Below, piece after piece: positions 7,978 through 14,813 of a stretch of 64,000 nt of DNA (positions are counted from its first letter, which is position 1; each line of letters starts with the position of its first letter). This DNA is from Streptomyces sp. M41(2017). GTDB taxonomy: Bacteria; Actinomycetota; Actinomycetes; Streptomycetales; Streptomycetaceae. Location of the stretch: the NCBI RefSeq assembly GCF_002078175.1, contig NZ_MWFK01000001.1:4898001-4962000 (forward strand). Direction: 5' to 3'. A model generated the notes under the pieces. That model worked only from the letters and a program-made list of their open reading frames with translations. It searched no databases and had not been told where the DNA came from. The position numbers and the translations under genes were made by a program.

Positions 7978-9026
7978 CGAGGCTCATCCCCTCGCCGGTC
8001 GTGGTCGACATCCGCGCGGGTGCCCTGGACGACCTGGCGAGCGTCCTGTACGACGAGCGGATCTCCCACTCCGGGAAGATCGCCGTCGCGGTCAGCACCG
8101 GGTCGGGCGCGAAGCTCCGCGAGCGCCTGACCCCGGCCCTGCCGGGTGCCACCTGGTACGAGGTCGGCGGTGGAACGCTCGACGACGCGATCCGGCTGGC
8201 CGACGAGATGCGGTCCGGGCACTACGACGCCGTCGTGGGCCTGGGCGGCGGCAAGATCATCGACTGCGCGAAGTTCGCCGCGGCGCGGGTCGGGCTGCCG
8301 CTCGTCGCCGTGCCGACCAACCTCGCGCACGACGGACTGTGCTCGCCCGTCGCCACCCTGGACAACGACGCGGGCCGCGGCTCCTACGGCGTGCCGAACC
8401 CCATCGCGGTCGTCATCGACCTCGACGTGATCCGTGAGGCGCCGATCCGGTTCGTCCGGTCCGGCATCGGCGACGCCGTGTCCAACATCAACGCGGTCGC
8501 GGACTGGGAGCTCTCCAACCGCGTCAACGGCGAGAAGATCGACGGTCTCGCCGCCGCGATGGCACGCCAGGCGGGCGAGGCCGTCCTGCGCCACCCCGGC
8601 GGGGTCGGCGACAACGACTTCCTCCAGGTCCTGGCCGAGGCGCTGGTCCTCACCGGCATCTCGATGTCGATCTCCGGCGACTCCCGGCCCGCCTCGGGCT
8701 CCTGCCACGAGATCAACCACGCCTTCGACCTCCTCTTCCCCCAGCGCTCGGCGAGCCACGGCGAGCAGTGCGGTCTGGGAGCGGCCTTCGCGATGTACCT
8801 GCGCGGGGCGCACGAGGAGTCGGTGTACCAGGCCGAGGTGCTGCGCCGGCACGGACTGCCGGTGCTGCCCGAGGAGATCGGCTTCACCGTGGACGAGTTC
8901 GTCCAGGTCGTCGAGTTCGCTCCGCGGACCCGGCCCGGGCGCTACACGATCCTCGAACACCTCGACCTGAAAACCCACCAGATCAAGGACTTCTACTCCG
9001 ACTATGCCAAGGCCATCAGTAGCTGA
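7965..9026 (+). CDS. Glycerol-1-phosphate dehydrogenase-like (EgsA/AraM) enzyme
   Basis: 353-aa iron-containing alcohol dehydrogenase-type protein. GGGKIIDCAKFAA is the NAD(P)-binding turn, and NLAHDGLCSP (D123), SGSCHEINHAFD (H248) and SASHGEQCG (H265) match the metal-ligand segments of sn-glycerol-1-phosphate dehydrogenases (archaeal EgsA, Bacillus AraM), including the typical SGDSRPASGS lead-in. This predicts reduction of a ketose phosphate such as DHAP to G1P, or a related polyol phosphate. It starts with a GTG that overlaps the nucleotidyltransferase gene by 13 bases, so the two are translationally coupled; its product is the natural substrate for cytidylylation. The exact substrate is inference. 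Confidence 0.82.
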   Translation: MPVLTRLIPSPVVVDIRAGALDDLASVLYDERISHSGKIAVAVSTGSGAKLRERLTPALPGATWYEVGGGTLDDAIRLADEMRSGHYDAVVGLGGGKIIDCAKFAAARVGLPLVAVPTNLAHDGLCSPVATLDNDAGRGSYGVPNPIAVVIDLDVIREAPIRFVRSGIGDAVSNINAVADWELSNRVNGEKIDGLAAAMARQAGEAVLRHPGGVGDNDFLQVLAEALVLTGISMSISGDSRPASGSCHEINHAFDLLFPQRSASHGEQCGLGAAFAMYLRGAHEESVYQAEVLRRHGLPVLPEEIGFTVDEFVQVVEFAPRTRPGRYTILEHLDLKTHQIKDFYSDYAKAISS

Positions 9027-9783
9027 ACTCCGCCCGGTCGTTCACCCCGCGGGGGTCAAGGACCGGCGCAGCGGTGAGCACTGGGCGGGACGCCTGTACA
9101 TGCGAGAGATCTCGCTGCGCTGCGACCGCTACCTGGTGAACACCAGGATCACGCCCAACCAGCTCACGTACCTGATGACTCTGTGCGGCGTGCTCGCGGC
9201 CCCGGCCCTGCTGGTGCCGGGGATCGCGGGCGCCGTGCTCGGACTGGTCATGGTCCAGCTCTACCTGCTGCTCGACTGCGTCGACGGCGAGGTCGCCCGC
9301 TGGAAGAAGCAGTTCTCGCTCGGCGGGGTCTACCTGGACCGCGTCGGCGCCTATCTGACCGACGCCGCGGTCCTCGTCGGCCTCGGGCTGCGCGCCGCCG
9401 ACCTGTGGGGCGGCGGCCGGATCGACTGGCTGTGGGCCTTCCTCGGCACCCTGGCCGCCCTCGGCGCCATCCTGATCAAGGCGGAGACCGACCTCGTAGG
9501 TGTCGCCCGGCACCAGGGCGGACTGCCCCCGGTCCAGGAGTCCGCCGCCGAACCCCGCTCCTCCGGCATGGCGCTCGCCCGCCGGGCCGCGGCCGCGCTC
9601 AAGTTCCACCGGCTGATCCTCGGCATCGAGGCGACCATGCTGATCGTGGTCCTCGCGATCGTCGACCAGATCAGGGGCGACCTGTTCTTCACCCGGCTCG
9701 GCACCGCCGTGCTCGCCGGCATCGCCATCGTGCAGACCCTGCTGCACCTCGTGTCCATCCTCGCCTCGAGCAGGCTCAAGTGA
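9004..9783 (+). CDS. CDP-alcohol phosphatidyltransferase with altered motif
   Basis: 259-aa membrane protein of the CDP-alcohol phosphatidyltransferase family with about six transmembrane helices. The first part of the catalytic motif is intact (D91, D94, G95, A98-R99, G108, D112), but the fourth Asp, normally three residues after D112 plus one, is A116 (DRVGAY). That Asp is the proposed general base, so this is either a divergent subfamily with another base or an enzyme with a different acceptor. It overlaps the dehydrogenase gene by 23 bases and is followed by a GTGA overlap with the glycosyltransferase. Confidence 0.82.
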   Translation: MPRPSVAELRPVVHPAGVKDRRSGEHWAGRLYMREISLRCDRYLVNTRITPNQLTYLMTLCGVLAAPALLVPGIAGAVLGLVMVQLYLLLDCVDGEVARWKKQFSLGGVYLDRVGAYLTDAAVLVGLGLRAADLWGGGRIDWLWAFLGTLAALGAILIKAETDLVGVARHQGGLPPVQESAAEPRSSGMALARRAAAALKFHRLILGIEATMLIVVLAIVDQIRGDLFFTRLGTAVLAGIAIVQTLLHLVSILASSRLK

Positions 9784-10664
9784 GTACGGGCATGAAGGTC
9801 GGCGCGGTCGTCATCACCATGGGCAACCGCCCCGAGGAGCTGCGGGCCCTGCTCGACTCGGTCGCCAAGCAGGACGGCGACCGCGTCGAGGTGGTCGTCG
9901 TCGGCAACGGCTCGCCCGTGCCCGACGTCCCCGCGGGCGTCCGCACGGTCGAGCTGCCCGAGAACCTCGGCATCCCCGGGGGCCGCAACGTCGGCATCGA
10001 GGCCTTCGGCCCGGGCGGCACCGACGTCGACGTCCTTCTCTTCCTGGACGACGACGGACTGCTCGCCCACCACGACACCGCCGAGCTGTGCCGTCGTGCC
10101 TTCACCGACGACCCCCGCCTCGGGATCATCAGCTTCCGGATCGCCGACCCCGAGACGGGCGAGACCCAGCGGCGCCACGTGCCCCGGCTGCGTGCCGCCG
10201 ACCCGATGCGCTCCTCGCGCGTCACCACGTTCCTGGGCGGCGCCAACGCGGTGCGCACGGAGGTCCTCGCCGAGGTGGGCGGTCTTCCGGACGCGTTCTT
10301 CTACGCCCACGAGGAGACCGACCTCGCCTGGCGGGCCCTCGACGCCGGCTGGATGATCGACTACCGGTCCGACATGGTCCTGTACCACCCGACGACCGCC
10401 CCCTCGCGGCACGCGGTGTACCACCGCATGGTGGCCCGCAACCGCGTGTGGCTCGCCCGCCGCAACCTCCCCGCGCTCCTCGTCCCGGTCTACCTCGGCG
10501 TCTGGATGCTCCTGACGCTGCTGCGCCGTCCCTCGCGAGCGGCCCTCAAGGCCTGGTTCGGGGGATTCCGGGAGGGGTGGAGCAGTCCGTGCGGACCCCG
10601 CCGTCCCATGAAGTGGCGTACGGTGTGGCGGCTGACTCGACTGGGCCGACCTCCCGTCATCTGA
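9780..10664 (+). CDS. GT2 family glycosyltransferase
   Basis: 294-aa GT-A fold enzyme. The N-terminal strand reads VGAVVITMGNRPEEL, the metal-binding acidic turn is LFLDDDG, the acceptor region has FLGGANAVRTEVLAEVGG, and the ED-type catalytic segment is AHEETDLAWRALDAG. A short hydrophobic stretch (LPALLVPVYLGVWMLLTLL) near the C-terminus suggests membrane association. I chose GTG 9780, which overlaps the upstream stop (GTGA); ATG 9792 is an alternative. In this operon it probably decorates or extends the product of the CDP-alcohol enzymes. Sugar donor unknown. Confidence 0.85.
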   Translation: MSTGMKVGAVVITMGNRPEELRALLDSVAKQDGDRVEVVVVGNGSPVPDVPAGVRTVELPENLGIPGGRNVGIEAFGPGGTDVDVLLFLDDDGLLAHHDTAELCRRAFTDDPRLGIISFRIADPETGETQRRHVPRLRAADPMRSSRVTTFLGGANAVRTEVLAEVGGLPDAFFYAHEETDLAWRALDAGWMIDYRSDMVLYHPTTAPSRHAVYHRMVARNRVWLARRNLPALLVPVYLGVWMLLTLLRRPSRAALKAWFGGFREGWSSPCGPRRPMKWRTVWRLTRLGRPPVI

Positions 10665-10763
10665 CAAGCTCGATTCCGAGAGCGTCGGAGGCCGGCAACG
10701 GTCCCCGGCTCTCGCCTCTGCCCGATCCGGCCGTGCGCATCTTGAAGACGAAAGTTTCCACTT

Positions 10764-11693
10764 GTGAGTGAGACAACACATGACGGTGGAGTCGCGGTGA
10801 GCGACCGACCGTCGCCCGACGAAGGGCTCTCCGCGGCCGAGCTGGCCGCCAAGTACGGGCTCGCGGTCAGTGGCGCCCGGCCGGGCCTCGCCCAGTACGT
10901 CCGTCAGCTGTGGGGCCGGCGGCACTTCATCCTCGCCTTCTCCCAGGCGAAGCTCACCGCCCAGTACAGCCAGGCCAAGCTCGGCCAGCTCTGGCAGGTG
11001 GCGACGCCGCTGCTGAACGCGCTCGTCTACTACCTGATCTTCGGCCTGATCCTGAAGGCCAACAAGGGGCTGTCGCACGACGTCTACATCCCCTTCCTGG
11101 TGACGGGCGTCTTCGTCTTCACGTTCACACAGAGCTCGATCATGGCGGGTGTCCGGGCGATCTCCGGCAACCTCGGCCTGGTGCGCGCGCTGCACTTCCC
11201 CCGCGCCTCGCTGCCGATCTCCTTCGCCCTGCAGCAGCTCCAGCAGCTCCTGTTCTCGATGATCGTGCTGTTCCTCGTGGTGATCGCCTTCGGCAGCTAC
11301 CCGGGCCTGTCCTGGCTGATGATCTTCCCCGTGCTGTTCCTGCAGTTCCTCTTCAACACCGGGCTCGCGCTGATCGTGGCGAGGATGGGTTCCAAGACCC
11401 CGGACCTCGCCCAGCTCATGCCGTTCATTCTGCGGACCTGGATGTATGCGTCCGGCGTCATGTTCTCCATCAGCGCCATGCTCGCGAGCAGCCCCGAGTG
11501 GATCGCCCGCGCGCTCCAGGCCAACCCGGCCGCCGTCTACATGGATCTGATGCGCTTCTCGCTGATCGACGGATACGGCTCCTCCAACCTGCCGCCGCAC
11601 GTGTGGGCCATCGCCGTCTTCTGGGCCGTGGTCGTCTCCGTCGGCGGGTTCGTGTACTTCTGGAAGGCTGAGGAGAGGTACGGCCGTGGCTGA
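10764..11693 (+). CDS. ABC-2 type exporter permease (TagG-like)
   Basis: 309-aa permease with six predicted membrane helices from about residue 75 on, preceded by a cytoplasmic amphipathic region (AQYVRQLWGRRHFILAFSQAKL) that is typical of TagG/Wzm permeases exporting teichoic acids or O-antigen-like polymers. The GTG at 10764 begins 99 bases after the glycosyltransferase stop, the only gap in this operon. It overlaps the ATPase gene by eight bases, so the two are coupled. The substrate is most likely the lipid-linked product of the upstream enzymes (inference from context). Confidence 0.85.
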   Translation: MSETTHDGGVAVSDRPSPDEGLSAAELAAKYGLAVSGARPGLAQYVRQLWGRRHFILAFSQAKLTAQYSQAKLGQLWQVATPLLNALVYYLIFGLILKANKGLSHDVYIPFLVTGVFVFTFTQSSIMAGVRAISGNLGLVRALHFPRASLPISFALQQLQQLLFSMIVLFLVVIAFGSYPGLSWLMIFPVLFLQFLFNTGLALIVARMGSKTPDLAQLMPFILRTWMYASGVMFSISAMLASSPEWIARALQANPAAVYMDLMRFSLIDGYGSSNLPPHVWAIAVFWAVVVSVGGFVYFWKAEERYGRG

Positions 11694-12465
11694 GCTCGAG
11701 AAGAGGTCGCACATCCCGACCGTCATCGCGGACGAGCTGCACATCGTCTACCGCGTGAACGGCGCCAAGACCGGCAAGGGCAGCGCCACCGCCGCCCTGA
11801 GCCGCATCGTCAAGCGCGGCGAGGAGCGCGGAGTGCGCAAGGTGCACGCCGTCAAGGGCGTCTCCTTCACCGCGTACCGGGGCGAGGCCATCGGCCTGAT
11901 CGGTTCGAACGGCTCCGGCAAGTCGACACTGCTGCGCGCCATCGCCGGCCTGCTGCCCGCGGAGAAGGGCAAGGTCTTCACCGACGGCCAGCCCTCGCTG
12001 CTCGGCGTGAACGCGGCCCTGATGAACGACCTGACGGGCGAGCGGAACGTCATATTGGGCGGGCTCGCCATGGGGATGTCCCGCGAGCAGATCCGGGAGC
12101 GCTACCAGGACATCGTCGACTTCTCGGGGATCAACGAGAAGGGCGACTTCATCACGCTGCCGATGCGGACCTACTCGTCCGGCATGGCGGCCCGGCTGCG
12201 CTTCTCCATCGCGGCGGCCAAGGACCACGACGTCCTGATGATCGACGAGGCGCTCGCCACCGGTGACCGCTCCTTCCAGAAGCGCTCCGAGGCCCGCATC
12301 CGCGAGCTGCGCAAGAGCGCGGGCTCGGTGTTTCTGGTCAGTCACAACAACAAGTCGATCCGCGACACCTGCGACCGCGTGCTGTGGCTGGAGCGCGGCG
12401 AACTGCGCATGGACGGACCCACCGAAGAGGTCCTCAAGGAGTACGAGAAATTCACGGGCAAGTAA
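11686..12465 (+). CDS. ABC exporter ATPase (TagH-like)
   Basis: 259-aa nucleotide-binding subunit. Walker A is GSNGSGKST (residues 73-81), the signature reads YSSGMAARLRFSIA and Walker B is DVLMIDEALATGD; these variants, including the SSGM signature and ALATGD, are those of TagH/Wzt polymer exporters. It lacks the C-terminal carbohydrate-binding domain found in some Wzt proteins. It is the last gene of the operon; a perfect 15-bp terminator follows 11 bases later. Confidence 0.88.
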   Translation: MAELEKRSHIPTVIADELHIVYRVNGAKTGKGSATAALSRIVKRGEERGVRKVHAVKGVSFTAYRGEAIGLIGSNGSGKSTLLRAIAGLLPAEKGKVFTDGQPSLLGVNAALMNDLTGERNVILGGLAMGMSREQIRERYQDIVDFSGINEKGDFITLPMRTYSSGMAARLRFSIAAAKDHDVLMIDEALATGDRSFQKRSEARIRELRKSAGSVFLVSHNNKSIRDTCDRVLWLERGELRMDGPTEEVLKEYEKFTGK

Positions 12466-12476
12466 CCCGTTTCGCC

Positions 12477-12510
12477 CAGGGCCCCGCCGGAACTCTCCGG
12501 CGGGGCCCTG
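12477..12510 (+). terminator. Strong terminator of the CDP-alcohol/export operon
   Basis: Perfect 15-bp GC-rich stem (12477-12491 with 12496-12510) with loop ACTC, 11 bases after the TagH-like stop. It cleanly separates this operon from the hopanoid operon. Confidence 0.85.
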
Positions 12511-12761
12511 CGTCTGCAAAGGAAAGGCCAACTCCGGTCGGCCGTAGGAATCTTGACGCCAATCGGTGTGTTGTTGTGATGTGCAGGACACCCCGGCGGA
12601 GTGTGCCGCGTTGTACAACGTAAGCTGTACCGGTGCTGAATCGCGTCAAGTAGGGCGATAATACGCGACACCCGGCACCGTCGCGCTGTGCGGATCTCCG
12701 GGCGGCGTGTCCGAAATGGGCAGGGTTGGGTCGGCAGTGTAGAACGGGAGATGTGACGGCA
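12511..12761 (+). promoter_or_regulatory. Upstream region of the hopanoid operon with palindrome
   Basis: About 250 non-coding bases precede the hopanoid operon. A perfect 12-bp palindrome CGTTGTACAACG lies at 12609-12620 and could be an operator. TTGACG at 12553 with TGTGAT 16 bases later is a possible sigma-70-type promoter, and GATAAT at 12657 is a second -10 candidate without an obvious -35. The region is AT-richer than its neighbours. Start sites are not determined. Confidence 0.45.
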
Positions 12762-12827
12762 ATGGCTACGGTGACTCTCCAGCTCCGCGATGCGTGTGCC
12801 GTCCCCGCGCCGGGCGGCCGGCGGTGA
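12762..12827 (+). CDS. Possible 21-aa leader ORF before hpnC
   Basis: An ATG at 12762, with GGGAG 12 bases upstream, opens a 21-codon frame (MATVTLQLRDACAVPAPGGR, then R) whose TGA overlaps the GTG start of hpnC as GTGA. The overlap suggests translational coupling and supports GTG 12824 as the hpnC start. It could also be chance; the peptide has no recognisable domain. Confidence 0.35.
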   Translation: MATVTLQLRDACAVPAPGGRR

Positions 12828-13726
12828 CCGAAGCCGATACGGCCCGCACCGGTGACCCGGGGCGCGCCACCCTGGACAAAGCCGCGGACGAGAACTTCCC
12901 CGTGGCGCCCTTCTTCCTGCCCAGGGCCTGGCGCGACGACCTGATGGCGGTCTACGGCTTCGCGCGCCTCGTCGACGACATCGGTGACGGCGACCTCGCC
13001 CCCGGTGGCGGTGACGCCCGCCTGCTCGGCGTGTCGGCCGCCGAGTCCGAGGACACGTCGGTTCTGCTGGACGCCCTGGAATCCGATCTTCACCGCGTGT
13101 TCGACGCGACCCCGCGCCATCCCCTGCTGCTCCGTCTGCAGCCCACCGTCCGCCGCGCGGGCCTGACCCCTGAGCCGTTCCTCGGCCTGATCGCGGCCAA
13201 CCGTCAGGATCAGCTTGTCAAGCGGTACGAGACCTACGACGACCTGCTCGCCTACTGCGAGCTGTCCGCGAACCCCGTCGGCCGGCTGGTCCTCTCCGTG
13301 ACCGGGACGTCCACCCCCGAGCGGGTCCGCCACTCCGACGCGGTGTGCACGGCACTCCAGATCGTCGAGCACCTCCAGGACGTCGCCGAGGATCTCGGCC
13401 GCGACCGCGTCTATCTTCCCGCCGAGGACATGAAGCGCTTTCATGTCGTCGAAGCGGATCTCGCCGCCCCCACAGCAGGCGCATCGGTGCGAGCACTGGT
13501 TGCATACGAAGCAGAACGCGCCTTGAACCTCCTGAATGAAGGCACCCCCCTCGTGGGTAGCGTCCACGGCAGGCTGAAGCTGCTGCTCGCGGGGTTCGTC
13601 GCGGGGGGGAAGGCGGCGGTCCACGCGATCGTCGCCGCCGAATACGACGTACTGACAGGCCCGCCCAAGCCCGGCAAGCTCCAGTTGCTGCGCGAGGTGG
13701 GAGTGACTCTGCGAGGAAAGGGGTGA
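12824..13726 (+). CDS. hpnC: Hydroxysqualene synthase HpnC
   Basis: 300-aa trans-isoprenyl diphosphate synthase-fold enzyme. The first Asp motif is D51-D55 (VDDIGD) and the second D186-D190 (QDVAEDLGRDRVYLP), both required for Mg-diphosphate binding. In the three-enzyme bacterial squalene route HpnD makes presqualene diphosphate, HpnC turns it into hydroxysqualene, and HpnE reduces that to squalene. Its place just before HpnD and its divergent sequence favour HpnC. GTG 12824 was chosen because of the overlap with the 21-codon ORF; GTG 12794 would add ten residues. The next gene overlaps by four bases. Confidence 0.87.
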   Translation: MTEADTARTGDPGRATLDKAADENFPVAPFFLPRAWRDDLMAVYGFARLVDDIGDGDLAPGGGDARLLGVSAAESEDTSVLLDALESDLHRVFDATPRHPLLLRLQPTVRRAGLTPEPFLGLIAANRQDQLVKRYETYDDLLAYCELSANPVGRLVLSVTGTSTPERVRHSDAVCTALQIVEHLQDVAEDLGRDRVYLPAEDMKRFHVVEADLAAPTAGASVRALVAYEAERALNLLNEGTPLVGSVHGRLKLLLAGFVAGGKAAVHAIVAAEYDVLTGPPKPGKLQLLREVGVTLRGKG

Positions 13727-14673
13727 TCCGGACCGTGGAGTCGGAACAGCACGTGTCCGCACCGGTACTCGCCGCGTACAGCTACTGCGAGGCAGTGACC
13801 GGTCAGCAGGCCCGCAATTTCGCGTACGGCATCAGGCTGCTGCCTACGGCCAAGCGCCGTGCGATGTCGGCGCTCTACGCGTTCTCCCGGCGTGTCGACG
13901 ACATCGGCGACGGCACGCTGGCACCGGACGTGAAGGCGGTACGCCTCGAGGAGACGAAGGCGCTGCTCGCCCGCGTCCGTGCGGGCGCCGTCGACGAGGA
14001 CGACACCGACCCGGTCGCCGTCGCCCTCACGCACACCGCCGAGTACTTCCCGGTCCCCCTCGGGGGCCTGGACGAACTCATCGACGGCGTGCTCATGGAC
14101 GTACGCGGCGAGACCTACGAGACGTGGGACGACCTGAAGGTCTACTGCCGGTGCGTGGCCGGGGCGATCGGGCGGCTCTCGCTCGGTGTCTTCGGTACCG
14201 AGCCGGGGGCCCGCGGTGCCGAGCGCGCTCCGGAGTACGCCGACACGCTGGGGCTCGCGCTCCAGCTCACGAACATCCTGCGGGACGTCCGCGAGGACGC
14301 GGAGGGCGGGCGCACGTACCTGCCGGCCGACGATCTGGCGAAGTTCGGCTGCTCGGCCGGCTTCGACGGACCGACCCCGCCGCCGGGCTCCGACTTCGCG
14401 GGTCTGGTGCACTTCGAGGTGCGGCGTGCCCGTGCGCTGTTCGCCGAGGGCTACCGGCTGCTGCCCATGCTCGACCGGCGCAGCGGCGCCTGTGTCGCGG
14501 CGATGGCGGGCATCTACCGGCGGCTGCTCGACCGCATCGAGCGCGAGCCCGAGGCGGTACTGCGCGGCCGGGTCTCGCTTCCCGGACGCGAGAAGGCGTT
14601 CGTCGCCGTGCGCGGTCTCTCCGGACTCGACGCCCGCCACGTCTCCCGGCGCACCGTCCGGAGGCGCGCCTGA
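13723..14673 (+). CDS. hpnD: Presqualene diphosphate synthase HpnD
   Basis: 316-aa squalene/phytoene synthase-family enzyme that condenses two farnesyl diphosphates. Asp-rich motifs are D59-D63 (VDDIGDG) and D188-D192 (NILRDVREDAEGGRTYLP); the latter is the classic squalene/phytoene synthase signature. GTG 13723 overlaps the hpnC stop as GTGA, and the hpnD stop overlaps the ATG of a 46-codon ORF as TGATG. A phytoene synthase role is unlikely because no carotenoid gene is present and hpnC, hpnE and shc flank it. Confidence 0.9.
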   Translation: MIRTVESEQHVSAPVLAAYSYCEAVTGQQARNFAYGIRLLPTAKRRAMSALYAFSRRVDDIGDGTLAPDVKAVRLEETKALLARVRAGAVDEDDTDPVAVALTHTAEYFPVPLGGLDELIDGVLMDVRGETYETWDDLKVYCRCVAGAIGRLSLGVFGTEPGARGAERAPEYADTLGLALQLTNILRDVREDAEGGRTYLPADDLAKFGCSAGFDGPTPPPGSDFAGLVHFEVRRARALFAEGYRLLPMLDRRSGACVAAMAGIYRRLLDRIEREPEAVLRGRVSLPGREKAFVAVRGLSGLDARHVSRRTVRRRA

Positions 14674-14813
14674 TGGACAATAGGGGTCAAGGTGACACGA
14701 CCGGCGAAAAGCGGCACGCAACCCTCCGGAGCCGGACGGCGTCCCTGACTGCAACGGCCCGCCGTGCGTCGTTCGATCACCATGGCGCGGCCCCAGGGGA
14801 GGGTGCACGATGA
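14673..14813 (+). CDS. 46-aa small protein coupled inside the hopanoid operon
   Basis: The ATG overlaps the hpnD stop by one base (TGATG) and the TGA overlaps the hpnE start (ATGA), so ribosomes can pass straight through. The 46-aa product begins MDNRGQGDTTGEK, is basic with several Arg and two adjacent His (FDHHGAAPGEGAR at the end), and has no membrane segment or known motif. From memory it resembles a small uncharacterised Streptomyces family (DUF6380) found in hopanoid loci; I could not verify this. Both junctions make a real gene likely. Confidence 0.65.
   Translation: MDNRGQGDTTGEKRHATLRSRTASLTATARRASFDHHGAAPGEGAR

Noticed and set aside
9351..11744. Long minus-strand open frame (797 codons) across the glycosyltransferase and permease
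   Set aside because: Opposes three well-supported genes; the translation is Glu/Arg/Val/Gly-rich low complexity without domains.
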